A stretch of DNA of 18,768 nt, from contig DATFRD010000055.1 of NCBI GenBank assembly GCA_035263645.1, positions 1 through 18,768 of the forward strand, written 5' to 3'. The notes under the pieces were generated by a model. The model searched no databases. It saw only the letters and a program-made list of their open reading frames with translations, and was not told where the DNA came from. The stretch comes from CF-161 sp035263645 (GTDB taxonomy: Bacteria; Chloroflexota; Dormibacteria; Dormibacterales; Dormibacteraceae). Shown in pieces: positions 1-7,791 of the stretch (position 1 is the stretch's first letter; every line of letters begins with the position of its first letter). Made by a program: the position numbers and the translations under genes.

Positions 1-46
1 ATTCCGGAAGGGTGATGCAAGGGGGGGCAGGCCCCCCTTCCGGAAC
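1..46 (-). terminator. Nested hairpin downstream of the lutBA gene, possible terminator
   Basis: TTCCGGAAGG at 2-11 is the exact reverse complement of CCTTCCGGAA at 37-46. Inside it, AAGGGGGG near 19-26 can pair with CCCCCCTT near 32-39. The structure lies about 130 bases past the stop codon of the minus-strand operon. No clear T-run follows it on the minus strand, so an intrinsic terminator is only one reading; a repeat element is another. The rest of the stretch up to 175 shows no gene I can support. Confidence 0.3.
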
Positions 47-175
47 CCCCCTCTTTCTTGGGACGTTGGGGGCGCCTTCAGCGCATCCCTTCGGGGCTAT
101 GTGTGGTGTCGGCGGCGTCGGGAAGACGGACTCACACGCAGGGCGGAGCCCATGCTTACGCCGCCGCTGTCGCTA

Positions 176-2236
176 CTAGGCCAGGCGCTCGGCCACCAGC
201 TCCAGCACGTGGGCGACGCGCAGCTCCAGGTCCCGGCGGCGGGCCGCGGCCCGGACGTGCATCAGGCAGCCGGGGTTGTCCGAGGCGACCAGGCCGCACC
301 CGGTACGGCGGACCGCGTCCAGCTTCCAGGCCGCCAGGCGGTCGGCGACCTCCGGCCACTCCATGGAGAACGTGCCGCCGAAGCCGCAGCAGGCGGCGAT
401 GTCGGGGATCTCCACGACGTCGTAGCCCGCCAGCTCCAGAAGGCGTCTGGGCTCCCGCACCAGGCCCAGCTGGCGCCGGCTCTGGCAGGAGTCGTGGTAC
501 GCGACGCGGGGGCGGCGGGCCGCCGCCGGCCGCACCAGCTCGGGCCGCGACTCCAGCAGGTCCAGCACGAACCGGGTGGAGTCGCGCATCCGGGCGCGGA
601 GGGCGTCCAGGCGGTCCCCGTCGACGCCCCACTCGACCGAGTCGATCGTCACGGCGCCGAAGCAGGAGGCTGAGGGGGTGACGATCGGGCCGTCCGACGC
701 CTCCAGCGCGGCCACCAGACGGCGCAGCAGGCGGGCCCCGCGGTCGAAGTCGCCGGCGTTGCTGCAGATGAGCCCGCAGCACCACTGGTCCTCCGGGAAC
801 ACGACCCGCCGGCCGGCGGCCCGGAGGACGCGCTCCAGGGCCTCCCCTGCCTCGGGCAGCAGCCGGTCCACGAGGCACGAGGCGAACACCGTCGCCGGAT
901 CCCCCTCGCCGCCGGGCCGCACCCGGGCGCGGTAGGGCGGCGAGGCGAGCGGAGCGGGCCCGACCGGGAAGAGCCGGCTCACCGGCGCGGCCAGGCGCAG
1001 GCCCGTCCTGGCCGCGCCCGGCGACGACCAGAGGCGCAGCAGGGCGCGCTTGGTCAGCGGCCTGCGGTGCCCGCGCCGCCGGTGTTCGAGGATCTGGCGG
1101 GGCAGGGGCACGTCCACCGGGCAGATCTCCTGGCAGGCGTTGCACTGCGTGCACAGCGAGTTCGGCAGCTCGCCCGCCTCCTGGCCGTGGTGGAACGGGG
1201 TGAGCACGAGCCCGATCGGGCCGCTGTAGATATGGCCGAACTGGTGGCCGCCGACCGCCATGAAGGCGGGGCAGGCGTTGGAGCAGGCGCCGCACCGGAT
1301 GCACGTGAGGGCGTCGGCGAACAGGGGGTCGGCCAGCATGTCGGTGCGGCCGTTGTCCAGCACGACGCAGTGCAGCTCCCGGGGGCCGTGGGCACCGATC
1401 ACCGGCGTGAAGCCGATGTCGGACGAGCGCGAGGGCCCGGTCACCCAGTTCACGTACGCGCTCATGAGCTGGCCGGTGGCGGACCGGGGCAGCATGCGCA
1501 GCATGGCTACCGCGTCGTCCAGGGTGGCGATGACCTTGTCGATCCCGAAGACGGCCACGTGCACCCGCGGCAGGGTGATCGTGAGGTCGGCGTTGCCCTC
1601 GTTCGTCACGATCATCACGGTGCCCGTCTCCGCGATGGCCGCGTTGGCCCCGCTGATGCCGACCGAGGCGCCGATGAACTTCTCGCGCAGGGCGCTGCGG
1701 GCGTGGGCCATGATCGCGTCCCGGCTGGGCTCGACGCCCAGCTCCTCTGCCCAGTCCTGCACCGTCAGGTGAATGGCCGGCGCCAGCAGGTGGCTCGGGT
1801 GCTGGCCGAGGCGCTGGACGATGTATTCCCCCAGGTCCGTCTCCACGACCTCCATGCCCAGGCCTTCGAGGTGCCCGTTGAGCCCGATCTCCTCGGTGGC
1901 CATCGACTTGGTCTTGGTGACGACGCCAGCCCCGGCGCGGCGGCAGATCTCCCCGATGACGCGGCGGGCCTCCGCGGCGTCGCGCGCGTAGTGGAACGTG
2001 CCGCCCGCCGCCTCCAGCCGCTCGCAGAACTGCTCGATCAGCTCCGGCAGGCGGGGCAGGTTGGCGCGCCTCCGGCGCTTGAGCTCCTCCCGGCCGGCCT
2101 CGAAGTCGAGGGACTGGAAGCCGCGCTCGCGGTGGGCGCGCAGCGCGGTCAGCGCGCCGGTCAGGGCCTCCTGCAGGCGCGGGTTCTCCAGCGCCGCGTC
2201 GACGCGCCGGCGGAAGTGGCGCCGCGTCTCAGGCAC
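176..2236 (-). CDS. LutB-LutA fusion: LUD-domain / 4Fe-4S / CCG-domain iron-sulfur oxidoreductase
   Basis: 686 residues joining two proteins that are normally separate in the lactate-utilisation (lutABC/ykg) system. Residues 60-295 form a LUD domain like LutB. Two 4Fe-4S motifs follow (C312-x2-C315-x2-C318-x3-C322 and C362-x2-C365-x2-C368-x3-CP). Residues 448-686 are a LutA/GlpC-type CCG region, with C454 in FASCLVD, CCG at 486-488, SCQ at 583-585, CCGFGGTF at 616-623 and C657. In the known system these subunits oxidise L-lactate and pass electrons on through their clusters. No LutC is visible. The start is GTG, and its first bases overlap the stop of the upstream DUF255 gene by 8 bp, pointing to translational coupling. 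The actual substrate is an inference; it could serve another 2-hydroxyacid. Confidence 0.9.
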   Translation of the reverse strand: MPETRRHFRRRVDAALENPRLQEALTGALTALRAHRERGFQSLDFEAGREELKRRRRANLPRLPELIEQFCERLEAAGGTFHYARDAAEARRVIGEICRRAGAGVVTKTKSMATEEIGLNGHLEGLGMEVVETDLGEYIVQRLGQHPSHLLAPAIHLTVQDWAEELGVEPSRDAIMAHARSALREKFIGASVGISGANAAIAETGTVMIVTNEGNADLTITLPRVHVAVFGIDKVIATLDDAVAMLRMLPRSATGQLMSAYVNWVTGPSRSSDIGFTPVIGAHGPRELHCVVLDNGRTDMLADPLFADALTCIRCGACSNACPAFMAVGGHQFGHIYSGPIGLVLTPFHHGQEAGELPNSLCTQCNACQEICPVDVPLPRQILEHRRRGHRRPLTKRALLRLWSSPGAARTGLRLAAPVSRLFPVGPAPLASPPYRARVRPGGEGDPATVFASCLVDRLLPEAGEALERVLRAAGRRVVFPEDQWCCGLICSNAGDFDRGARLLRRLVAALEASDGPIVTPSASCFGAVTIDSVEWGVDGDRLDALRARMRDSTRFVLDLLESRPELVRPAAARRPRVAYHDSCQSRRQLGLVREPRRLLELAGYDVVEIPDIAACCGFGGTFSMEWPEVADRLAAWKLDAVRRTGCGLVASDNPGCLMHVRAAARRRDLELRVAHVLELVAERLA

Positions 2237-3911
2237 GCGCGGCGATCGCCTGCCTCAGGGTGTCCACGAGGGCATCCGGAACGCTGGTGGGGGCGAGGCA
2301 GACGGTGCCCACGCAGACGACCGCGGCGGCCTCGTCCGAGCGCTCGATCACGGCGTAAGGGTAGGCGGCCAGCGCGGCCCTGGCGAGCGTGTCGTCGCCG
2401 GTGGTCACCCGGACGGGCTCCCGTCGCAGCCGGTCCAGTGCCCTGGCGAACGCGGCGGCCATGATCCCGTAGCGGGGCGGCAGCGCGGCCACCGACTCCA
2501 GGGCGCGCCGGGCCCGGTCGCGGAGGCCCAGCTCGGGGTTGCCGATAAGGGCGTCCAGCTCCAGCAGCGCCATTGCGGCGACCGAGTTCTCCAGCAGCGG
2601 CTTCATCCGCTCCCGGAGCATGCCGAGCTCCTCGCCGCCGGCGCGGTCGAGGTAGCCGCCCAGCTCGGCGTCCGCGTACTCCGCCTCCAGGTGGGCAGCC
2701 AGGGCCAGCGCCCGGTCCCGCCAGGCTCCGCCCAGGCCCGCTGCCGCGGCCCTGGTCGTCGCCCAGAGGCCCCACACCTGGTCGCCGAGCTGACCGCCGA
2801 GGCCTTCGGTGTGGCCCAGGCCCGTCTCCGGTCGGTACAGGTCGGCGAACAGCCGCTCCAGCAGCCGGGCCGCCGAGTCCCGCAGGCCCGGCCGGCCCAG
2901 CCGTCGATCCGCGTCCAGGTAGGCGACGGCCAGGCCGCAGTTCCAGGCCGCGTACACCCGGCGGTCGACGTACGGGGCGGCCAGCGCGGCGCGGCCGGCG
3001 GCGTCGCGTGCGTAGTACTCCTCGTCGGCGTCCTGGCTGCCGGCGTAGAGCCCGGTCGCAGGGTCGCGCAGCACGGCGTCCAGGTAGCGGGTGGCGTCGT
3101 CCAGGATCTCGTGCTGGCCGGTCAGCGCCAGTGCCGCGATCAGGCCGCCGTGGTCCTCCAGCATCTTCTCGAAATGGGGGACGCTCCAGTCCGGCGTCGT
3201 CGAGTAGCGGAAGAAGCCCCCCTCCACGTGGTCGTAGGTGCCGCCGCCGGCCATCTGCGCCAGCGTGTGGTGGGCCATCTCCGCGAGCCGCGGCTCGCCC
3301 TTCAGGACGGCCTGCTCGGCGAGCAGCGCGATCGAGTCGGTCTGCGGGAACTTGGGGGCGCCGCCGAAGCCGCCATACCGCGGGTCGTAGGCGTTCTCGA
3401 CCGCGCCGAGCACCCGGTCGACGAGGCCGAGGTCGAGGGAGGCGGCGCTGGCGGCGACCGCCGCCCCGGCGCGCCGGCGCCCCTCCAGCATTCGCGACAC
3501 GATCTCCGGCTTGTTGACGCGGTAGTGGCTGGCGACCTTGGCGAGGGCGTCGGCCATCTGGTCGGGCGGGAGGTACGTGCCGCCGGTCAGGATGTCGCCC
3601 TGGGGGGTGAGGAACGCGGTCGTGGGCCAGCCGCCCATGTTGTAGCGCTGGTTGATGTCGGGCCGGACGTCGTTGTCCACCCGGATGGGCACGTACTCGG
3701 CGTTGACCAGGTCGATGACCTCCTGGTTCGAGTAGGTCGTCTCGTCCATCACGTGGCACCAGTGGCACCAGACGGCCGAGATGGCGAGCAGAATGGGCCT
3801 GTCCTCGGCTCGCGCCTGCTCGAACGCCTCCGCCGACCAGCGCCGCCAGCGGATGTCGTCGGCCCGGTTGGGCCGGGGCGAGAAGTGGAACTCCGCGGCT
3901 CCCTCGGTCAC
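2229..3911 (-). CDS. DUF255 / YyaL-type thioredoxin-fold protein with (alpha/alpha)6-barrel domain
   Basis: The protein matches the SSP411/YyaL family. A thioredoxin-like N-terminal domain carries WCHWCHVM (redox Cys pair CHWC) and the cis-proline loop GGWPTT. A long helical region follows, with GGFGGAPKFPQ and PHFEKMLEDHGG, as in glycosidase-like (alpha/alpha)6 barrels. The family has no settled biochemical role. I place the start at GTG 3909-3911 (560 residues) because the conserved region begins a few codons later (FHFSPRPNRA) and a TAGCCT box lies 7 bases upstream. A longer reading from GTG 3992 (587 residues) would overlap thiD and translate a 12-bp tandem repeat, so I think it less likely. 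The 3' end overlaps the lutBA start by 8 bp. Confidence 0.9.
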   Translation of the reverse strand: MTEGAAEFHFSPRPNRADDIRWRRWSAEAFEQARAEDRPILLAISAVWCHWCHVMDETTYSNQEVIDLVNAEYVPIRVDNDVRPDINQRYNMGGWPTTAFLTPQGDILTGGTYLPPDQMADALAKVASHYRVNKPEIVSRMLEGRRRAGAAVAASAASLDLGLVDRVLGAVENAYDPRYGGFGGAPKFPQTDSIALLAEQAVLKGEPRLAEMAHHTLAQMAGGGTYDHVEGGFFRYSTTPDWSVPHFEKMLEDHGGLIAALALTGQHEILDDATRYLDAVLRDPATGLYAGSQDADEEYYARDAAGRAALAAPYVDRRVYAAWNCGLAVAYLDADRRLGRPGLRDSAARLLERLFADLYRPETGLGHTEGLGGQLGDQVWGLWATTRAAAAGLGGAWRDRALALAAHLEAEYADAELGGYLDRAGGEELGMLRERMKPLLENSVAAMALLELDALIGNPELGLRDRARRALESVAALPPRYGIMAAAFARALDRLRREPVRVTTGDDTLARAALAAYPYAVIERSDEAAAVVCVGTVCLAPTSVPDALVDTLRQAIAARA

Positions 3912-3918
3912 GAGATCA

Positions 3919-3924
3919 AGGCTA
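3919..3924 (-). promoter_or_regulatory. Candidate -10 box (TAGCCT) of a leaderless promoter for the DUF255 gene
   Basis: TAGCCT on the minus strand ends 7 bases before GTG 3911. That is the distance at which transcription would begin at the start codon. No SD sequence is present before this GTG. The same arrangement recurs at several other genes in the window. No convincing -35 is seen. Confidence 0.4.
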
Positions 3925-3931
3925 CGCCCTG

Positions 3932-3960
3932 TCGCGACCGGGATCGCGACCGGGATCGCA
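3932..3960. repeat. 12-bp tandem repeat, about 2.3 copies
   Basis: The unit TCGCGACCGGGA occurs at 3932-3943 and 3944-3955, followed by a partial third copy. It lies just upstream of the preferred DUF255 start, in the gap after thiD. If the longer start is used it encodes the repeated peptide AIPVAIPVA. Confidence 0.6.
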
Positions 3961-3973
3961 CGGCTGGACGCTC

Positions 3974-4765
3974 TCAGCCGCCGGTCCTCCACATCGGGTT
4001 CACCGGCCCGCGGCCCTGGCCGATGTCCAGCGAGCAGCGGATCGCGCCGTCGATGAACGCCTTGGCCTCGCGGAGCGCGACGGCCAGCGGCAGGTCCTTC
4101 GCCAGCCCAGCTGTGATCGCGGCCGAGAACGCGCAGCCGCCGCCGTGGGTGTGGCGGGTGGGCACCCGCTCGCCCATGAGCCAGGTCACCTCCCGGCCGT
4201 CGTACACGACGTCGTCGGCGCCGCGGCGGGCGTGACCGCCCTTCACGACCGCGGCCCGGCAGCCCATGGCCACGAGCTCCCTTGCCGCGCGCTCGCGTTC
4301 CCGGCGGCTGGAGACGAAGCGGCCGAGCAGCACCTCCGCCTCCGGGATGTTGGGAGTGACCACGGCGGCCAGCGGCAGCAGCCGGCTGCGGAGGGCGTCG
4401 ACCGCGTCGTCGCGGAGCAGCTTCCCTCCGCCCTTCGCGACCATGACGGGGTCGACGACCAGGTTCGCGATCCGGTGCTCCTCGACGGCCGCGGCCACCA
4501 CCTCGACGATGTCGGCGGTGGCCAGCATGCCCGTCTTGGCCGCGGTCGGCGCCAGGTCCGTGACGACGTCGTCGATCTGGGCCCGGACCAGCGCCGGGGA
4601 CATCGCCGCGTAATCGCTGACGCCAAGCGTGTTCTGGGCCGTGACCGCTGTGACCGCGCTGGTGCCGTGCACGCCCAGCGCGGCGAACGTCTTCAGGTCG
4701 GCCTGGATGCCGGCTCCGCCGCCCGAGTCGGAGCCGGCGATCGTCAGCGCGACCCTGAGCCTCAT
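3974..4765 (-). CDS. thiD: Hydroxymethylpyrimidine/phosphomethylpyrimidine kinase
   Basis: 263 residues, the usual length for ThiD, a ribokinase-fold enzyme that phosphorylates HMP and HMP-P in thiamine synthesis. Visible signatures are TIAGSDSGGGAGIQADLKTF at 8-27, TAVTAQNT at 39-46, KTGML at 77-81, VVDPVMV at 103-109, TPNIPEAE at 137-144 and KGGH at 175-178. The C-terminal anion-hole motif reads THGGGCAFSAAI at 206-217, where the family normally has HGTGCT; Cys211 is kept. The ATG overlaps the upstream permease stop as ATGA, so the two genes are translationally coupled under the TPP riboswitch. Pyrimidine-moiety salvage with the permease is the natural reading. Confidence 0.95.
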   Translation of the reverse strand: MRLRVALTIAGSDSGGGAGIQADLKTFAALGVHGTSAVTAVTAQNTLGVSDYAAMSPALVRAQIDDVVTDLAPTAAKTGMLATADIVEVVAAAVEEHRIANLVVDPVMVAKGGGKLLRDDAVDALRSRLLPLAAVVTPNIPEAEVLLGRFVSSRRERERAARELVAMGCRAAVVKGGHARRGADDVVYDGREVTWLMGERVPTRHTHGGGCAFSAAITAGLAKDLPLAVALREAKAFIDGAIRCSLDIGQGRGPVNPMWRTGG

Positions 4766-6174
4766 GCAGCCGCCCCGGCGGCCCGCTCCCTGCGGCGGTC
4801 GAGGCTGCTCAGACCGACGTAGGCGGCCCCGGCCACCAGCATGCTGACCAGGCCCGAGAGGTCCGCGCCGTGCAGGGCGTTGATGAGAGGCTGGTTGAAC
4901 ACCGTGGCGTTGGGATAGATGTTCGGGTAGTTCACGAACAGCAGGCTGACGAGGGTCGCCAGCGCCCACGCCAGGAGCGCCGGGCGGGCCCGGCGCTCCC
5001 GGCGCCCGAAGAAGGCCAGCAGGACGATGGCGGCCCACGCCGGCGCCCACAGGTAGGTCAGCAGCAGGAACTGCTGGTAGGCCGTGTGGAAGTCGCGGAA
5101 CACGACGGCGTACGAGGCCAGGGCCGCGCCCAGCACACCGCAGGCGAGGGCGGTCTGCCAGCGCCTGACCCGGAAGCCCATGGTCAGCGCGACCAGACCG
5201 GCGGTGTAGACGTCGAGGTAGTTCGCCCAGATCTCGCCCAGGACCACGAAGGAGAAGAAGAAGACGGCCACTCCGGCCGGCGCGTGCCGCGTGATGACGG
5301 CCAGGACGCCCTCGTTGGCGGCCACCATGGGGTCGATGGTGGGCAGCAGGAGCCCGAAAAGGCCCAGCAGCACCATGGGCAGCGCGACGCCGACCATCGG
5401 CCACCACGTCAGGCCCCGGGACGGCGTGTCCTCGGGCAGGTAGCGCGAGTAGTCGCTCGCGAACGGGAACCACGAGGCGACCAGCGCGAAGCAGACCATG
5501 AAGCCGAGGGCGAACGCGCCCGGGTAGCCCGCGCCGGTCGCGCTGGGCCCGGCGCCCCACCGGAACTGCGTCGCGAGCAGGGCGAATAGGATCAGCGAGA
5601 GCGCGGCGAAGACCAGGGCGCCGACGGTCTCGAACATCCGGATCGTGGCATGCCCGTACACGGCGACCGCGACGCTGACCGCGGCGATGACCAGCACGAA
5701 GGGGAAGACCAGCCTGCCCGCCGCTTCGCCCAGGCCCGCCACGTCCATCATCTGGACACCGGCCTGGGCGGCGATCACCGTGTCGACGGCGAACCACCCG
5801 ACGGCCAGGAACAGGGTGAGGAAGGCCCCGATCCGCATGCCCGCCCCGCCGAAGACGCGCCGGGTGAACGCGATCTGGGGCAGCCCCGAGCGCGGGCCCG
5901 TGTGGCTGAGCAGGCCGAGCACGACCGCGCCGGCGACCGTGCCCAGCACGGTCGCCGCCAGCCCGTCCCAGACGCCCAGCCCGAAGACGCTGGTGGCGAG
6001 GCTGGCGGTCAGCAGCGTGGCGTAGTTCACGAAGGCGCCGGCCCACAGGAACCCCAGCTCGCGCGAGCGCCCGTGTCGCTCGCTGCGCGGTATCGGCTCG
6101 ATGCCGTGCTCCTCGACCCTGAGGAACTGGTCCGTGGTGGGCGGCGCGGCGCCCGGAACTGCGCTGCTCATCAT
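4762..6174 (-). CDS. cytX: NCS1-family permease, predicted HMP/thiamine-precursor transporter
   Basis: About 470 residues, with roughly a dozen hydrophobic segments and NCS1 (cytosine/purine/HMP permease) features. These include a signature near the N-terminus (LGFLWAGAFVNYATLLTAS), an early GLPQIAFTRRVFG segment, and ASDYSRYLPEDTPSRG in the middle. The family imports nucleobases or related compounds with Na+ or H+. The TPP riboswitch upstream and the overlap with thiD point to hydroxymethylpyrimidine as substrate, as for predicted CytX proteins; the substrate is inferred. Start options are GTG 6177, ATG 6174 and ATG 6171. The GGAGGG SD just upstream best fits ATG 6174 or 6171. Confidence 0.9.
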   Translation of the reverse strand: MMSSAVPGAAPPTTDQFLRVEEHGIEPIPRSERHGRSRELGFLWAGAFVNYATLLTASLATSVFGLGVWDGLAATVLGTVAGAVVLGLLSHTGPRSGLPQIAFTRRVFGGAGMRIGAFLTLFLAVGWFAVDTVIAAQAGVQMMDVAGLGEAAGRLVFPFVLVIAAVSVAVAVYGHATIRMFETVGALVFAALSLILFALLATQFRWGAGPSATGAGYPGAFALGFMVCFALVASWFPFASDYSRYLPEDTPSRGLTWWPMVGVALPMVLLGLFGLLLPTIDPMVAANEGVLAVITRHAPAGVAVFFFSFVVLGEIWANYLDVYTAGLVALTMGFRVRRWQTALACGVLGAALASYAVVFRDFHTAYQQFLLLTYLWAPAWAAIVLLAFFGRRERRARPALLAWALATLVSLLFVNYPNIYPNATVFNQPLINALHGADLSGLVSMLVAGAAYVGLSSLDRRRERAAGAAA

Positions 6175-6178
6175 CACT

Positions 6179-6258
6179 TCCCTCCGCTGGCATTACCCAG
6201 TTCAGGTTCCTGGCGGTCGGCCGTGCGGCCCTCTCAGCCCCCGAGGAGCTCCCGCGTA
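6179..6258 (-). promoter_or_regulatory. TPP riboswitch (THI element)
   Basis: Read on the minus strand, the conserved blocks appear in order. They are ACGCGGGAGCTCC, GGGGGCTGAGAGGG, a variable helix (GGCCGCACGGCC), CCGACC, then GGAACCTGAACTGGGTAATG and CCAGCGGAGGGAAG. CTGAGA and the GAACCTG/TAATGCCAGCG segments are diagnostic. The SD sequence of the permease (GGAGGG) lies within the 3' side of the aptamer, so ligand binding probably blocks translation directly rather than acting only through a terminator. No T-run terminator is seen before the start codon. Confidence 0.95.
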
Positions 6259-6268
6259 TTTCAGGACG

Positions 6269-6274
6269 ATTGTA
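6269..6274 (-). promoter_or_regulatory. -10 box (TACAAT) for the riboswitch transcript
   Basis: TACAAT on the minus strand is close to the consensus -10. It lies about 11 bases before the 5' edge of the TPP aptamer, so transcription would start just upstream of the riboswitch fold. No good -35 hexamer is seen at 16-18 bp. Confidence 0.5.
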
Positions 6275-6308
6275 CGACCGGGCGCCGCGAACTCCGGTCC
6301 CTCGCGGC

Positions 6309-6314
6309 TACGCT
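6309..6314 (+). promoter_or_regulatory. Candidate -10 box (TACGCT) for trxB
   Basis: TACGCT stands 10 bases before ATG 6325, the start of a short leader ORF ahead of trxB. GGGAG, a possible weak SD, lies between them. No clear -35 is seen. Confidence 0.35.
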
Positions 6315-6324
6315 GGGAGCAGCC

Positions 6325-6387
6325 ATGTACTCTGCCCCCCGGCGCCCCGGAATCCCGGTGCCCGCTCCCCGGTTGCACAGCTCGTGA
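6325..6387 (+). CDS. Possible 20-residue leader peptide ORF coupled to trxB
   Basis: ATG 6325 opens a 20-codon ORF (beginning MYSAPRRPG, ending RLHSS). Its TGA overlaps the trxB GTG as GTGA at 6384-6387. A GGGAG sequence ends 5 bases before the ATG, and a TACGCT box lies just upstream. The trxB GTG itself has no SD, so ribosomes ending on the leader could restart on trxB. The peptide is Pro/Arg rich and not recognised. It may be a chance ORF. Confidence 0.35.
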   Translation: MYSAPRRPGIPVPAPRLHSS

Positions 6388-7349
6388 GCGAGCAGCTCGA
6401 CGTCATCATCGTCGGCGGAGGCCCCGCCGGGCTCGCGGCCGGGCTCTACGCGGCGCGCATGGCGCTGTCGGCGGTCCTGCTCGAGCGTGGCCCGCTCGGG
6501 GGTCAGCTGCTGAACACCGAGCTGATCGAGGACTACCCGGGCTTCGAGTCGATCCTGGGCGAGGAGCTGGCGCTCAAGATGGGCGACCACGCCCGGCGCT
6601 TCGGCCTGGACATCCGCGAGTTCGAGCCCATCCGGGAGCTCGAGGTGGCGGCCGACGGCACCAAGATCGTCCGGCTGGAGAGCGGGTCGGAGCTGACCGC
6701 GCCCGCGGTCATCCTCGCCGCCGGCGGGCTGCCCAAGCACCTCGGGGTGCCCGGCGAGGAGGAGTACGCCGGCCGCGGCGTGTCCTACTGCGCCGTGTGC
6801 GACGGGGCGTTCTTCAAGGGCCAGGAGCTGGCGGTGGTCGGCGGGGGCGACGCGGCGCTGGAGGAGGCGGACTTCCTGACGCGCTACGCGACCAGGGTCC
6901 ACGTGATCCACCGGCGCAGCGAGTTCCGGGCCCAGCCGGTGCTCCAGGAGCGGGCGCGGGCGAACCCCAGGATCGAGTTCATCCTCGACGCGCAGGTGCA
7001 GGAGATCTGCGGCGACGGGAGCGTGGACGCCGTGCGCTATGTGCAGCGCGGCCAGGAGCGGGAGCTCGCGGTGGGCGGCGTGTTCATCTTCATCGGCTTC
7101 CAGCCCAACTCGGGCCTGGTCCGCCCCCACGTCGAGCACGACCAGCTGGGCTTTCTGGTGACCGACCGGAACATGCAGACGTCGATCGAGGGCCTGTGGG
7201 CGGTCGGCGACGTCCGGGCGCAGCTGACCAAGCAGATCGCCACGGCGGTCGGCGACGGCACGACGGCCGCCGTGGCCGCCTCCCAGCACGTGGACCGGCT
7301 CCGCGATCGGGCCCGCCAGGCCGCGTCCTCCGTCGGCGGCAAAGGCTAG
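6384..7349 (+). CDS. trxB: Thioredoxin reductase (NADPH, FAD)
   Basis: 321 residues from GTG 6384, close to the normal length of about 315. The FAD-binding GGGPAG is at 11-16, the redox pair is CAVCDG (C136, C139), the NADPH-binding GGGDAALEEA is at 153-162, HRR is near 176, and the C-terminal FAD motif is GLWAVGDVRA at 270-279. The active site reads CAVC where CATC is more usual. The enzyme reduces thioredoxin with NADPH in the cytoplasm. The start was chosen because the conserved beta strand (LDVIIVGGG) follows directly; an in-frame extension upstream looks non-coding. The neighbouring DUF255 protein has a thioredoxin fold, but no thioredoxin gene is present. Confidence 0.95.
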   Translation: MSEQLDVIIVGGGPAGLAAGLYAARMALSAVLLERGPLGGQLLNTELIEDYPGFESILGEELALKMGDHARRFGLDIREFEPIRELEVAADGTKIVRLESGSELTAPAVILAAGGLPKHLGVPGEEEYAGRGVSYCAVCDGAFFKGQELAVVGGGDAALEEADFLTRYATRVHVIHRRSEFRAQPVLQERARANPRIEFILDAQVQEICGDGSVDAVRYVQRGQERELAVGGVFIFIGFQPNSGLVRPHVEHDQLGFLVTDRNMQTSIEGLWAVGDVRAQLTKQIATAVGDGTTAAVAASQHVDRLRDRARQAASSVGGKG

Positions 7350-7356
7350 ACGAGCC

Positions 7357-7454
7357 GCCCCTCCCCCCTCGCAGGGGAGGTGGCCCGCCAGGGCCGGAGG
7401 GAGGACGGATCGAGCAATCCTCCCCCCAACCCCTCCCGCGAGGGGAGGGGGGCC
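7357..7454. repeat. Inverted pair of G/C-tract repeat elements between convergent genes
   Basis: Two related units face each other. One at 7357-7389 contains CCCCTCGCAGGGGAGGTGG-like sequence; the other at 7419-7454 contains CCCAACCCCTCCCGCGAGG. The first is nearly identical to the reverse complement of 18384-18415, and the second matches the reverse complement of 15445-15480 and 18423-18458. Each is partly self-complementary. Lying between the convergent trxB and DUF971 genes, the pair could also end transcription from both sides. It resembles REP/BIME-style dispersed repeats. Confidence 0.65.
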
Positions 7455-7460
7455 TGCTGT

Positions 7461-7736
7461 TCAGACCGACGGCAGTGTCCGCAGGTGGCGGAACGTGTAG
7501 ATGCCGGTGGCGTGGCCGCTCGCGAACCCGATCTGGAGGCCGTACTGGCCGACCAGGCTTACGTCGGTGACCTGAAGCTCTTCTTCGGGGAGGCTGCTCG
7601 CCGTGTCCAGGCGGCCCGCCCCGCCACCCTCCCCACGGCACTCCGCGCAGGGGCATGCCCAGCGCAGTTGAGCGCCGGAGTGGCGGGTCCGGGCGCCGTC
7701 CTCCCAGGCGATCTCGACCAGGTTGTCGGCCCTCAC
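7461..7736 (-). CDS. DUF971 domain protein
   Basis: 91 residues matching the DUF971 / gamma-butyrobetaine-hydroxylase N-terminal-like domain. It has an EIAWEDGARTRHSGAQLRWACPCAECRGE core with a CPCAEC cysteine cluster, then GQYGLQIGFASGHATGIYTF. Such small proteins often sit beside Mrp/ApbC or Fe-S assembly genes and may bind metal; the function is not established. The GTG start at 7736 lies 55 bases after the mrp stop, with no good SD. The reading frame stays open upstream to the mrp end, but no conventional start codon is found there. Confidence 0.85.
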   Translation of the reverse strand: MRADNLVEIAWEDGARTRHSGAQLRWACPCAECRGEGGGAGRLDTASSLPEEELQVTDVSLVGQYGLQIGFASGHATGIYTFRHLRTLPSV

Positions 7737-7791
7737 CAGGTCAACGGCGGTCGGGAACGGGTCGGCGTCTCTCAGGTGCGTGATCCCGAAT

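Noticed and set aside
1..175. A gene (for example lutC) at the left edge
   Set aside because: No frame here shows a domain or coding bias; only a hairpin is supported.
3912..3992. N-terminal 27-residue extension of the DUF255 protein
   Set aside because: It overlaps thiD, translates a tandem repeat and precedes the conserved start; a TAGCCT box fits the inner GTG.
1067..4235. Long plus-strand open frames opposite lutBA and the DUF255 gene
   Set aside because: Low-complexity Arg/Ala/Gly/His-rich translations with no motifs; the minus-strand genes carry clear family signatures.
6270..6383. 38-residue N-terminal extension of TrxB
   Set aside because: It covers the promoter region and has no similarity to TrxB; the FAD-binding strand starts right after GTG 6384.
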